A stretch of 64,000 nucleotides of DNA from the NCBI RefSeq assembly GCF_918797505.1, contig NC_092796.1, positions 59,054,851-59,118,850 of the forward strand, in the 5' to 3' direction. A model generated the notes under the pieces. That model was not told the origin of the DNA, did no database searches, and worked only from the letters and a program-made list of their open reading frames with translations. The translations under genes were made by a program, and so were the position numbers. Of the stretch, positions 21,677-36,600 are shown in pieces (within the stretch, counting starts at the first letter, position 1; every line of letters starts with the position of its first letter). Source of the stretch: Bemisia tabaci (taxonomy: Eukaryota > Arthropoda > Insecta > Hemiptera > Aleyrodidae).

Positions 21677-24600
21677 CTGGAAACATAATACCATGTAAGA
21701 TTAATGGAAAAAAGAAATTTTGCAGAATTTAATCAAACTTTCCGCTTAATTTGTGTACAGAAAATCCATTTAATTTGTGTACAGAAAAATAAAATGGTTG
21801 CAATTTTCATAGGTGAGCAGAATATAGCCTCGATATTTCAGCAAAATATGATTTCCAACACCTCATAGACCTGTCCCTTGTCTCCACGGGACGTTTCATG
21901 AGATTTGTCCCAAGGAAAAACATCAATTGCGAAGTTGGGAAAAATATTGAGATAGTCAATACTGATCACAGTACTAACTAAGAGTCCTTATGGAATCCCA
22001 GGAACGATTTAGAAAAAAAAAGGAGAAGAAACTTTGTTGTGTTGTTTAACAGAGTAAAAGCACAGAAGTTTCATTCTTGCGACTCGAACTTGGGAAAAAT
22101 CCTATGAAACGTCCCGTGGAGACAAGGCGATAGAAAATTACTTTTTTTCATAAACTACACCATTTTCAATAATATCGATGACAACAAGAGTCTGTATCCA
22201 TCTACGTCAGCGATGAAATTTAAGATGGCCAATATGGGACCACTTCCTTTTGTTTCTCTATACTTAATTCATACTTGAAAATTTTTTCCACAACGTAAGA
22301 GTTGGTCAATTAACAGAAAAAATACTACAAAAGATTTAGCACCTTTTTTCCGGTTCATTCAAGATGTAAGTTAATGAATATAGTTTCAAGAACTTGCATT
22401 TGAAATTGTAAAGACTGACAGACGCAACAGTTTAATTCAACAGTAGAGTATAAAAACAAAAAAGAATTCTACTTCGATAAGATTTTGGCAATTTAGGCCA
22501 CTTTTAGAGGCTGTTAATCGAGAATTCTTCCACCTATTTAAAATTTACTTTCCAATGCTCATTTTCAACATACTGATCTTGAGGAGTGCAGTTCTGGGTA
22601 CTTAAATTTTACAATTGGCACAAGAATGGCAGCCTTGCTTTTAGAAAATATGTACTCTTCCCTCAATAACACTTGATTTAGCTAAGAGACGATTTTTGAA
22701 TTTAAGGGAACGGAAATGGTTGAAAATAATATGTACTTCATAACAGAGTGAACAGCAATTGAAGTCAAAAAGGGGATTCAGAGACCGAACTCTAGTACTA
22801 GATCACCATCTAATATGAGATGAATTCGCCACCTTCCAGCCAAAGCATCAAACGCACAATCGTTGACAAACTGGATACCAAAATGACTATTTTGGGTTCG
22901 GGACCTTTCTGGTTTTGAAATAACAATTTACTTGTCAAATTTATAATTCTTTTTTTGGTAAAACATTTATCGCCTATTATTTTACTTGAATTTGCTAGGG
23001 AAATAGAAAGCCGTTCATTACAAACATCATCAGGTCTCAAAACAGGGTATCACAAGCATCAAAATGGACACTTGACTCAACCTTCTTCCTCAAATTTTAC
23101 CTACATCAGCTGATAATAATGATTCTGAGTGTGCATTCGAAATTTCAAGTCTCTGTTGTGTTCATAACAGTCATGATTAATTTATTCCATTTTACATTGC
23201 TCTTGTGCTCAATTGGCGCTTATGATACTTTGGCGGGAAGTTGATGAATTTTGAATTGATACAAAGCTAAGAATAAAATACATACGATACATGCAGATGA
23301 GGATAAAGGAGATGAAGAAAGAGGAGGAAGAAGAGGATCGAATGAAAGGCATTCAACGAGTACCCATGTGAGCTGGAATGGGTACAACATAACTTGCAAT
23401 TGCGGATCTTGGAGGAGGTGGTAGCCAAATATTTACACCACTTCTGTACCTTCCCCTAGCAATTAGAACGATTACAGGATTTATATTACAAAAGATGGAG
23501 CCAGGTTGCTTCTAAAATCAGCAAAAACTATGATCATCCTTAGAATGGGTCAGTTACGCTGCTTACATAATCATGTTTTGATGCTTGATTCTTGTAGATT
23601 GACTCTGTCCAAATTGTAACTTTCTACATTCAATATAAATTGAAACATCACGCTTTTAAAAATTCAGTCTTTGACATCATCCGTCGCAGAAGTGACAGCC
23701 ATGGTTTCTTTCATCTTGCTTTATCAATCAGTAAGACACACATTTGCAATGTGAAACTCGGATAAAAGCAAGGTGGAAGAGACTAAGGGTGTCACTAATG
23801 CGGCGTATGACATCATAAACCGAATTTATCAAAGTCCAATATCTCCGTTAATATTGAACACAGAAATAGGCTGTTAGGACAGATCTTAATATTTTTAGCT
23901 GATCTACCAGAATCAAGCATCAAAACACAACTCTGTGGCAAGCACAATGGAACCATTATGACCTATTTCAAACTAGTATAGATCAAAACTCTGCTCTCAC
24001 AAACAAAAACTAAATTGGAATTACAAAATTCCTTTTCAAATAGGATAAAAGGTTTCCAGTTACAACCGTGCAAAGTTATGCTTTTATTTTGTCTTTTAGC
24101 CTCATAAGAAAAGATGTGCAAAGATACACACACACTGAGCATGTTCAAAGTTGATAAAGTTAGAACAGAAGGGATAGAGAAAAGGTTATTTCTTGAGACA
24201 GGTAATTTAAGAGGAACCAGAGCAAAGAGCTTTTAAAATTGAGGGACGTGTTTTTAACAGTGCTCAAGAAAAAAATGTAGCCTTTCATGTACCATATTCG
24301 CCTGCAGATAACCCACACATTTGTCCTTCCTTTTTGACACTAGAAAATTAGGGTGCAAGTTATCTAAAGAGCTCACTAAAATTGCACACCTTTTAGCCCC
24401 TACTTATCAATGCAATCGCGACAGACCACCGTGGGCATTTCTCAGGCACCAGTCATGACGAATTGCTTTCGAGCTCCCTCTCTTCCCATAGATCATAGAA
24501 TTCATGAATAGATGCTTCTTTTGGATGGACACTTGTCTTTCTGTTGCACGAGATCAATGCATTTTTGGCGCCGCTGAACCAAAAAGGCAGAGACAAGTGT

Positions 24601-27600
24601 GAATAGTGATTGTGCCGAACGAGCAGAACTCGAACCTAACAATTCAGATCTAGAGATTGGAAAGTTGGGCACATGTAGTTATTAAATCGAGTGTGACTAC
24701 TTTTCAGAAATATCTCCATTTATATTCTTTTTAAAATTTAGTGGAATTGTTCTGAGGTTTTTCACTTTTGCCCTTGAAAACTGAGCATTTTACACCCATT
24801 GTTTTTTTGTACCTCCTCAAAATCTGAGGTGCATGTTATCTGCGGCGTACACAGTTTTTGTCATGCAATAACTGTTAAAAGCTTTAGAAAAAGGAGAGGA
24901 CGTCGTGTCTGGAATTTATGACTAAGCCTTTCATGATTTTTTAATAGAAAATTTTAATAAATAAAATAAGGAGTAAAAATCACCAAAGAAAAATACAGAT
25001 ACCAAAAATGTATAATTCATTTAGAGAGAATCTGTAATTCAGTGTTGAACATACCTGTCAGTTGACTGAGAAGTCATGGGTTTGTTCCATACATATTGAT
25101 TGCCATCCTTTCTGGATTCTGGAGGATTTGAATTGAGCCAAGACGAACTAGAAGTAGAATTACCAAAACCACTGGAGGCACCAGTTCCTCGGGTAGAGCC
25201 CCAGTCACTTCTGGAGTTATCTTTGAAACGACCACCCGAGTCCCCTGCAAAGAAAATAATGCCATTGAAAGATTGTGGGTTATAAAAAGTTCAAAGAACA
25301 AGCAAATATTTGAAACATATCATTGATGAAAGAGATAACAAGGAACCACTACTTCTGGCTCATTAAAGAAACAACATATGAGGACATATATGTAACAATA
25401 GCGGTCGCTGACATCCGCCATTTTTGGGGCAAACGCTTTTTTTGTAATCTAGAGCCTCCAAGAATGCCTGTGCAAAGTTTCAGACTTCCAGTGCAATTTT
25501 TCGGTGAGATATGAACTGAAAACCATGTTATTTGTAAAAACAGCTGATGTGCGAATCCACTGTTTTCCTCGACCGGCACGGCAGGACACTGTGGAGATTC
25601 AAACCCACTTGCGATAACTGCCTGCCCACTGGCCTGGGCTGTAGCTGACACTCAAATTATACGTATTGGGACTGTCTCGCCAAAATTGTTGAATTTTTAA
25701 CTGATTTTAGAATTTATTCCTTGTTTTTGTTGTAAAAGTTACAAACGGTTTAGTTTCTTGATCAATTTTGTTGAATGACTCAGCATTGACTTACTTTTAG
25801 TTCATTTCAATCGTTTCACCAGCCTTACCCTTTCTGAAGACTTTGTTTCATGCATAAAAAAGTATTTTCAGTAAAAATAGAGGATGTCACATTTTTTTCA
25901 AATCGCTGTTACTCCTTCAATTTTTCACTTACATAGATCGTAAAACGTGTTTTTTACCGGAAGAGTTGCTCTTCATGAAAATCTTTATGAGAATCCTATC
26001 GGTTCTACGGGCAGAAAAGCGCAAAGCTTCAAAAACTTCAACCATGATTTCCTCACAATGTGAAAACTTGACATCCGCTATTGTTACAGATAAGTCCTCA
26101 TATATGCCATTGGTTTAGCTGTGCAAAAAGTTACTTATACAGAAGAGCCGGAGAAAGTGGTTCCTTACTGCAAAATGTAATTCAAATGTTTTTTAGGGTG
26201 TCTAGAACTTTGGATCATGCTCATTCCCTGATTTTTTCCCTCATTTTTGAGAGCTCATTTCCTTGAAAGAAACCAGAGTTTTCTCCCACTTTCACAGAAT
26301 ATTGTTGGGGGGGGGGGGGGGGGGGGGGGGGGACTGTATAACTCTTAGAGAGCTTCAAGTACAAATATCGAATTTTTTTTCATCTTTCCGCCAATTTGAG
26401 GCGCATATTCAAAATTTTGATTCTAACACCGTTCCTGGTGATTAAATTATCTGGTCAATGAAAGCTCCTCTATAATTATGATGATTTACAGACTCAAAAA
26501 TTCCATTCAAGAGGTTGATAATGACAACTCAGGTGTGATAATAACCCTAATACCAACAGTACTTAAAATGTTCACACTGTTTGAAGACAAAATGGTCTTT
26601 CAGCAATAGAGGCGGAGTTTCCTGGTTTCTGGACAGATTCCCTGTTTTTTTCCTAAAATTTTTCATTCCTTGATGAGTCCCAATTTTTCTAGATATTCCT
26701 TGTCCAACACACTATGCATTCACTTTTTTTGTGTCTAGTAATTGAATTAGTGCACTGGCTCCAAAAACACGAAATGAATTGACAAGATATGCTTTAATAT
26801 TCTTACCGATGTGATCCTTGCGGTCGTGAAAATTTCTGTGATGTATTTCAGGTTTACTTCGTGAAATAGGAGCGCTTCCGTGGCCTCGGTCAGCAGGTCT
26901 TCTATCCTCCCTACTGCCACTTCTGAATGTTTTTGGTGGACGATCTGAGCGTTCTGGGCGGTCTGATCGCTCTGGTCTGATAGGTCTATCGGATCTGCTG
27001 GGGCGGTGATCTGAACGGTGGTCAGGCCTTTCAGGACGATCATACCTGTTAAAAATAAGGGTAATAATATGAATTTACAGCTCAAATAATGTTAACACGT
27101 TTCATTTAATTTTCAAACTAAAATTATTGAAGCTGTAAAAGTAATATCAGTCAAATTTGGCTAGATCATTGAAACAAAAATTACAATGAAAAAGGACACT
27201 ATGAAAAATAAATAGTTATAAGCCTCGAGTGCTGAAATTTGTCTGTGTTTTGCATATTACAGCCCATTTATGAATAGGATTTTTGCCATGTGAAGCTTAG
27301 CAACCAAGGGTAAATAAATATGGATAAGAAAAATGTAATTCTTGCGCACTTAGTGTTCTTAGATAAATATGTTTTATTTTTTGAAGTGACTTTAAAAGCT
27401 ATCAAAAAATGATGACAATGGCGTGCAATTTTGCAAAAACAGCATTCAATTTGAAGAAAAATGTCTCCCAATACTGGAAATGTATGTTCATTGAGTGTCG
27501 GATAATTGAGATTTCACTGTTGTTGGAATTTCCATAGAGAGCCAACTTCCTTTCAATTGGGATTCAGTCATTCCAAAGAAATGTTTTTCCTTTCAACTGG

Positions 27601-30600
27601 GATTCAGTCATTCCAAAGAAATGTTTTAACTTGAAGTTCTCATGCATTTGGAACATATATATGAAGTTTTGTAATACTGAAAGCAAAAACTCTGCTAACC
27701 TTTCATTGAATCTAGAGGACTCTGGTCTGTCGTATCTTGAGTCCCTTGGTCTTTTGGTGTCTGCTGGAGGAGGTCTGGGTGGCTCAATAGGCCTTTTGAT
27801 TGGACGTTTATCCTCTATCCTATAGAGCAAAATAATGCAAAATATTAATGATTTAGCATATCTTAAAAAAGAGAACCTTCTGATCCTAAAGCAAGTAAAA
27901 GATCATAGAAAAAAAGATGACGGAGGCAATTTCCAATCATACCTGAGGCAACTTCCACTATGACGTAGGTGGATATGATGTGAAAATCCAGAAACTACAA
28001 GTATAGAGAAAAGAATGAAACGACTGTTGTTCTTGCGTAATTTGACATGTGTGAATTGGGAGGAAGAATCTTGCAAAATATGTAGGCTGCCAATAAATAC
28101 TGCTACCTCGAAAAGACGCTTTTCAAAAACTGATAGAATGCAAATAAATATATCCACATCTGATACTGTTTCCTTTTTATTGAGAATATTTATGTCTACT
28201 TTGGTCCGTAGCCACAAAAACTAGAAAATCGAAACTTCAGATCATAATTAAAATAAGTTTACAAAATAAAGAGGTGCAATCCTTTAATCTATGCGATATA
28301 ATCAAAGTCGAAGAGAGCAATTTTGAATCATGCTTGATAACTAACAATAAAAGAGAACTCATAAAAAAGACTGCTAAAAACAGAAATCAAAGAGCTTGGA
28401 ACAAGATTGCAGAGGAAAACAATATTACCTGTCATTATATCTTGTGGGCTCTCTTCTTTCATAGCTATCTCTTGGCTTCTTTGAACGTTCTAATGACGAC
28501 CTTGACTGAGCCCTTTTGACAGTTCGTTTCACGTCTTCTAGTCTGGAACGGTAAGTCGTATTATTAGGAAAAGGAAAATTACAGAAATAAAATAAAGCTC
28601 AGCGATAATTTCTTATCCTATACTCCAGGCATTGGGGGCTTCGGAGATATGAAGATGATAAGAGAAGTACAAGTTTTTAAGAGATACCCTACAGAACCAG
28701 AATACTCCAGAGATTTAAATGTATTTGGGGCGGGAGGTAGTACCTAAGAAGGGCACTTAATAATTTGGACAGTATCGAGTATCTTTTCAGACAGGTTTCC
28801 TTTCTGTCTCGACTTCAGATTTTTGACACAAGGAACCCGCCATTTTTCATTTTATCCCCAAAAAAGTTGGATTTTATGGATTCTTGCTCACTTCAGAGAA
28901 AATCTGTCGACTGATTAACTCATTCCTTAAAATTGAATTGATCGAAGTCTTATTATACCCTGTTTAAAAAATGTTAAAATAAATCAGTCTTTCCTCTTGA
29001 AAAAACCAGTTTGAACAAAGTTTGGGTGAAACCACAAGATCTGCTCAAGAGGTACCCATGCAGTAACTGAGAGAGTTCATGCAAAAATTGAATGTATCCA
29101 TTTCGATGCATTTTGAGAGAACCTTGCAAGATTTACAATGTGGGGTTAGTGATTAATAAAATAACATTTCTTCAAGAGCATTCTGAATTAGGAGAGACGA
29201 AAATAAAGAGACAGTAAATCAAAATTGTGTGCTTACTTTGCAGCTGCCCTTTTGAGTTCTTCTTTTTCACGCTGTAACCGTTCTCGTTCCAGTTTTTGAG
29301 CCTCTCTCTCCAATCTTAGCAGTTCTGCTCTCTCCCGCTCAATCTTTTCTCTCTCAATACGGAGTTTTTCTCGTTCCCTAGGATCCGAAAATGACAATAA
29401 ATTAAGATTCACATCAGAAGTCAACTGACACAACTGGCACAAATGATGGAGACCAACAGATCTTAAAGGATTCAAGAATACCGTATACTCTGATCTCAAA
29501 TAAAGCTGTACCAGACCTTCTTTTCTGATATACTACAGGATAAAAACTACTAAGTTTACAGAAAACTTTCCAAAAAATTAGTTTCAAAAAGTGCTCATTT
29601 CATTTGAGAACGCTATTTATTGAAAGATATGAAATACGGTGAACTATTTTTCAAGGAAAATTTTCAAATGTTTGAAGTGAGACATTCATTCCTTGGTAAA
29701 AATATATAGAAAACAATAGAGAATTGCAGGTGACATAAGAAATCAAAATGATACAATAATCTTGTCTTACCTTTCTAATCGAGCTGCTTCTTCCCTTTGC
29801 TTGCGACTGATTTCTCTCTGTCTTTCTTTTTCTATTCTCTGCCGACGCTCTTCATCGCGCTTGATCCTTTCTTGCTCTCGTAATTTCTGCTTATCACGCT
29901 CTCCCTAAATGAGATATCATAAACGATAATTCCAAGCACTCTTTCATCGGATAATGTATTTCTGGTTTTCAAAAGATTTGAAAAAAAGAATGGAAGGGCT
30001 ATATGTCCATGCTCTGAAAAGTAGTGAAAGACCTAATACCGGTTCCCATAGCATTTTTACGACTTTAAATCTGATTTTCTTTTACATTACAGAAATTTCA
30101 TTCAAGCTGCTTTTAATGGGTCAGTTGTACTGGTCACAGAATCGTCTTTTGATATTTGATTCTTGCAAATTAGCTAAAAATAATAGGATCCGCCCAAACA
30201 GCAACTTTCTGCATTCAATATTAACTGGGATAGTCGCGCTTAGAAAAATTCCGTTTGTTACATCACCAACTGCGGTAGTGACAGCCACCCTCGGTATCTT
30301 CCACCTTGCTTTCATTTAAGTTTCATGTTCAGTAAGCAGTACAAATGTGTGTATGATATGTACGAGTTGATGAATCCAAGCTGGAAGAGATCACGGTATG
30401 CATAACGGCAGTGGATGATGTCATGTGACAAAAGCAATGTGGTGATGAAATTTTCAAAGCATGATATCTCCATAATGTTGAAAGTAGAAAATTGCTGTTT
30501 GGACAGCTCTCATTATTAGCAGCTCTGGTGCTTGCACTAGAGCTGCTATTCCGGACGGTCCCAGCTGGGGAGTATCATCGGACCATGTTACATTGGAGAG

Positions 30601-33600
30601 ACCGCGTGTTGGTTGATGGGAATCGGCGCCATTTTCTGCTGTTTAGGGGGGACTGATTTTATTTTAATTGATATCTTTTTCCTGTGGGCGAATGCTATGT
30701 TGTGTAGTGTATTTTTGGAATCATGGTGATACTGTCAATAATTCAAAACGGGTCTGTGCTTTAATCTCGCACTGGAAAAAATGTACTTTACGTTTAAAAT
30801 TTGAAAATTCAAATCTATAAGTTTTCGCGCTTTTTTCGAAGAATGCCGTGGTTGGAGCTTCCTAGTCATACTACTCGACATCAGCTGATAGCAAACAAAG
30901 GTTACCAAGGAAACCGTAAACGCGTAACAACTACCTACCGTCGCCAGAGCCGCTTTCCGACGCGAATGCGTTGGAGCTTCCTGCTTGTTTTTATCTTACC
31001 TACAAGTATCAAGCATCAGATCACGATTCTGTGACCAGGGCAACTGACCCATTTGGTGTATTGGATTTTGATCCTTGGCGACATCAGATAGGATTTTTGG
31101 GAGAGCAATAATTGTGACCGCATGTGTGAAATAGACCTCATCTCCTAGGAGAAAGCTTTCCAAATTTAGGGAGAAATTTCGAAATTGGCGATTTTTAGTT
31201 CACCATGGGAAACCCAGTCTAGGGGCATTTTCCCTCATAATTTAGCTGACTTCTGCTAAATGCTCCTTGCAAAATTCCATCACTTTTCCAATAAATTCTC
31301 TAACTTATCTAGGTTCTTGTAAATTCTTGTACTCTAGATTTTCCAGACTGGCGAAAAACCTGAACACAGCATGCTGGAGAACAAAAAGTTATCTTCATGT
31401 TTCGAGCAGTTACCTTAATATGAGCAAAAGTAAGAATATCAGACGAATGTTTAGAGCTTGAGTGATGTCCAGAGCTAGAGCGTCTCCCAGAACCCGAAAG
31501 TCGACTGGAACTTGAAACTTTTCCAGAGCTTGATGCTCTCTTTGGATCTTCTGCTTTCTTTGATGAACTTTTGCTTGAGTCCGATACTGCTGCAGCTGCT
31601 TCTGCCTCTGTTCCGGGAGCATCAGGTTCTTTTTCTGGACCAAAGAGGAGGAGAACATTAGGAATGAACTGAAGATGGTAGTATCCGGTCGAATCTTAGA
31701 AGTTGATGTAAACTCAATCATGTTGGGTGCATATCTTCACAGCTCAGTTTCAGGAGCTATTAACCCTTCATGCCATGAATTAATATTAGGTTCCCCAAAA
31801 TGATCCTTTAAAAATTAAAACTCTTGGTGATCGATCTTGTTTAAAAAAAAAAAAAAAACACTGATAAAAATTTGCATTATCATGCCTCAAAGAAATAGAT
31901 CAATTCATAGAAAACCAAAAAGTGCAATGGTACGAATAAGTAACACTATGCCATAGAGGGTTAATGATTTATGATAAAGCACAAAAACATAGCCGGAATA
32001 TACGAATAAAGAAGGAGATTTAATTAAAATATGGGTAAACAAGGCTAAAAATTATTGAAACACTGAAAGGCAGGACGTTTCGAGCTGCTACCAGCTCATT
32101 TTCAGCTGCAAAAAAGTCTGCCTCGGATGTTCGGTACTGAATTCCAGTGGTTACATTATAACTGCTGGGGTCAGGTCGCCACTCAATTTTTTACTTGTTT
32201 TTATGTGTTTTTGCAGCTGAAAATGAGCTGGTAGCAGCTCGAAACGTCCTGCCTTTCAGTGTTTCAATAATTTTTAGCCTTGTTTACCCATATTTTAATT
32301 AAATCTCCTTCTTTATTTGTTAATGATTTATTGATTACCAATTAGAGTTTGAAAATCATTAATGTGTTTGATTAGTTGGTTTTCCGAGGCTTATCACAAA
32401 CCGATTGAACATAACAAAGATTTGAACTTCGTTTTGCAATTCAGTACTACAATTTCTGGCTCAGTTTTGAAACAACAAATTTACCACTCGTTTCCCTGTG
32501 CACATAAGTGGTTTTATAGATGAGCCATAAATTGTAGTTTCTAATTGCAAAATGTAGTCCAATTACAAACACTATGTAACCAGAGACAGATTATTTTACT
32601 TCCCATACCAAACGATAATTTTGTTGATTACTCAAATTTAAGCATACTTAAGTGACGCTAGAAAATAAAATTAGAAGTTAATATCGCATGTTGTGAAAAC
32701 GGGTTCGTTGCCTTGGTCACAAAATTGTGTTTTGATGCTTGATTCTCGTAGATAAAAGCTAAAAATCGTAAGATCTCTCCCAACGGCAACTTCTTATATT
32801 CAATATTAACAGCGATGTTGCGTTTTGAAAAACTCAGTTCATGACGTCATCTACCGCCATGGTGACATTCTTAGTTTCTTCCAACTTGCTTTCATCCAAA
32901 CTACACATTGAGTATCCAGAGCAAATGGTGTTCTTTCCTGACTGATGAAAGTAAGAAGAAAAAAAGCAATGGTGTCCCTACAGCAATGGATGTTGTCATA
33001 AACCAAACTTTCCAAACAGCAAGATCTCGGCTAATACTGAACGTAGAAAGTTGTTCTTTTGATAGATCTTATTATTTTTAGCTGATCTACAGAAATCAAG
33101 CCTACAAGCACAATTCTGTGACCAGCGCAAATGACCCATTAAGATGGTGCCAGTACTCATGTATTGAAAAAATATCAAAATGAAAATTATTACCTGTGCC
33201 AACTTTCTGTGCTGCTTCGCCAGCTGGTGTTTTCTTGGCCTCTTCTTCTCGCTTCTTCTTCTCCTCTCGTTTTTTCTTTTCTTCATGTTCTCTGCGTGCC
33301 TTGTCATCCACTCGCGGTTTAGCGGTGTGTTCTCGCTTCTTATCTTCTGTTCCACTTGTTTTGGGTTTGCCACTGTTAACATCACTCTTCGCCTAAGGGT
33401 GAAGAGATAGTTGCCAAAATTAATTTGGATGGCTAAAAACTAACGCAGGGGGTCCAATTCAACTTATGATTTCTTTCAAAAATTAGAAAAGGCTGTGCAT
33501 TTCTCATCCTCTTTGACGATTGACTTACATCAGTGTCCTATCTTCTAAGTTAGATCAGTTGTATCATATCTTATCATTTTGATGTATACCGAGTTGTTGC

Positions 33601-36600
33601 CAGTCCTTCGAGTTGTAAATAAAATTTGCTAGCAAAACGCTGAATTAAAATATGCCCGATTTCATCTTCAGCATTCTTTTTTAATTCCAAAATTGAGGAG
33701 ATGGAGGACAAGGCGCATAAGTGCAATTTTTGAAAATATTGAGATATTACTTAATGATTTTAAATTAAACTGGTCTTAAAACATGGTGTCTCGTTTTCTT
33801 GGCAAAGCTCATTCCCTGATTTTCAGGAGCTCATTGCCCAATGAGAAACCGAAGTTTTCTTCCACTTTCCGGGGATTTTCTTGGGGAAAAGAATATAATT
33901 TTCTAAATTTCAGATATGAATATCGATTTTAATTAATCATACAGCCATTTCTTTGGCGCACGTTCAAAATTTCAATAAAAAAATGTTCCTGATGTTGATA
34001 TTATCAGGTCAATGAAAGAGATTCCTAGTTTCTGGAACACATTCCCTGATTTTCCCGGTAAATTTTCATTCCCTGATGAATCCCAGTTTTTCCCGGTTTT
34101 TAAAAAACTAGACACCATGTCCTAAAACAAATTTTGTCTAAAATTCGCTCCCAAATCCCAAATTTTAAGCATTAAAAAGTCAGATTGAACTTTCTATCCG
34201 CCATAAAGATCCATGCAATTTCGAAACTTCAAACACATATTTTTCGAAATGGCAAAAACTACACTTATGCACCTTGTCCTCCAAGCCTCTCAATTTCAGT
34301 TACGCTTTGCATGAGTGGCTACACAGCTCATTAACCATCTACATTATCATGAACTTCTGTCGCCTTCTGAAGATTCACATTGAATGTTTTTTACCCAGAA
34401 ATGGTCCTTGGACAATTGAAATCAACGCGATTCTTAAAAATGAGTCAGTTCATTGTGTTCATTCAGATGGACTGCCAAAATTTCAGGAAAATGTTATTGG
34501 GAACTTACTCTTTCAACGGAGATCATCCGTCCATGCAGTTCTGTACGATGAAGATGCTGGATACATTTTGTAGCATCTTCGTTTGTGAGCATAGTAACGT
34601 ATCCATAACAACGCGCTCCTGGTGTGCGAGCATTGGTCACAATTTTAGCACCAATCACCTGCAATGATAAACAATAAAATAAATGAGAAAAACTGAAGGA
34701 CGCTAATTTATTCTGGGATAGTTCCTCATAAAATAGAAATATGTAATTTTGACTCTTCTTCATTCTCTCTGAGTGTAAAGCGTCTAAATATGTACCTAAA
34801 AGCAACTTAAGTTCTAGATACTTGCATTAAAGCACATGGCAAAAAGATTGACTGTAAGACTCGTTTGACGTTTATTTCTTTTCAGACAAATCTTTCGTGT
34901 GATACAAAAGCAAATGAAAACACTTGTGAACTGTGAACTGATGATGAAAAAAAAAGGATCATAGAAAATGGAATTGATATATAAATGGTACAAATAATTG
35001 AGGCCCAACTTACCTTCCCATACTTGGAAAATATCTGCTTCAAATCTGTTGCACGAGTAGCAGATGATAATCCACTGATCCAAAGGTTTTTACTATTGTT
35101 GCCAGCTGGCTCCTTTTTCTCATCTGAAAATTAAATTGTAAAATTATTAACAATTAATTGTTTAATTATTTAACTGTATCTATTTGAACAAAGGTGAATC
35201 CTCTCATCTAAGACATTTAATGTATCCATAAAAACGCATTGGCAGCAGTAATGAGAGCGATCATGAATACAGTCACAGTAAATCATGTTTCTACCAATAA
35301 GCTGTGCACAAACAAACCAAGAAACGAAGAACAAAATTTGTTTGCAACTCTCAGATTTTAACCTACAATTGACTAAGAATTTAAAAAAAAAAAAAATTGA
35401 ATAGCTTAAACAATGAGAGGCAGAACAAACTAATTGCAGTTAAAAATCCAGTGAATTAAGTGCACTAATCTATACTAGGAAAAATGAACACTACCTCTTT
35501 TTGTTTTCATTACTGACTGCTAAGCTACTGTTTCATTATCACTATTTGAAACTCCTTATCAAGATTAATTTTGCACAATCTCTCATTCTACTTCTCATTT
35601 TGGACTACCTTCAGAATTACTTCAGTACATCGTTTATTTCAATTTTCACACAAAGCTGTATCTATTTTTAAGAAGCCCTGATTTGAAAGTGGTTCTGCAA
35701 AACCAACAGGTTTACTCATTAAATATGTACATTGATAGAATGAACTATGTGCAAAATCAAAATTTAATTAACTAAGATTACATAATATTCAGTGCTTCAA
35801 AAGTATTAAATTCAGTTGGTCCCTCAATTACACCATTAATTTGAGATCGCGCTAATGCTGGTACCTGCAAATGAGGCTAAAAAAAATTGTGTCTCCCCCA
35901 CTTTCAAGAATGCTAGTAATAGACAAAAACTTACTATTATCTGTTTTGACCTCTCCCGCTTCTGTTTCATTCCTGAAAATAATAGAAAAACATGTAAGAG
36001 ATAATTAAAAATTAGGCATGCCTGATTCATTCCTTTTCATCACTGGCGATTGATTTTGACCTAAAATAGTTTGCCCGGGATATGGCTATCCATAAAATAT
36101 ACGTAATTTGCTACATCTACTTCATAAGTGAAAATGATGATTGTTACGCTCCAAGCACACTGTGATTTATCACTCTGAATTACATTCCTTCCATCGATCT
36201 TTTTAGATATGTTCTTTCCCTTATTTTTCTCCCTTTGAGAATGAAATAATTGGTACTACGACTTTTTTACTAATTTTGAAAAACTATTGTTTCTCAAGAA
36301 ATTGCGTTACATTATGTAGAGTATATAGGTAGATTTGAACTCTTATTATAAAAATTTAAAAGAGCAGAAGAGGGAAAAGTTCTGAAAGAGATATCAAATT
36401 CTTCTGTTAGTATGGAAAATTTTCATAAAGAAAAAAAATATAAACCGAATTTTGTCAAGTAACAAATTGACATTGATTTCCTGCCTTTAAGGATAATACC
36501 AGATTATTCGGATCAATAAATGAAATTTTCTCGTTTTCTGATTGATACACCAGTTATTTGACTCTCATTGAGTTGTTCTGTACCGACAATTCTTAGAAAA

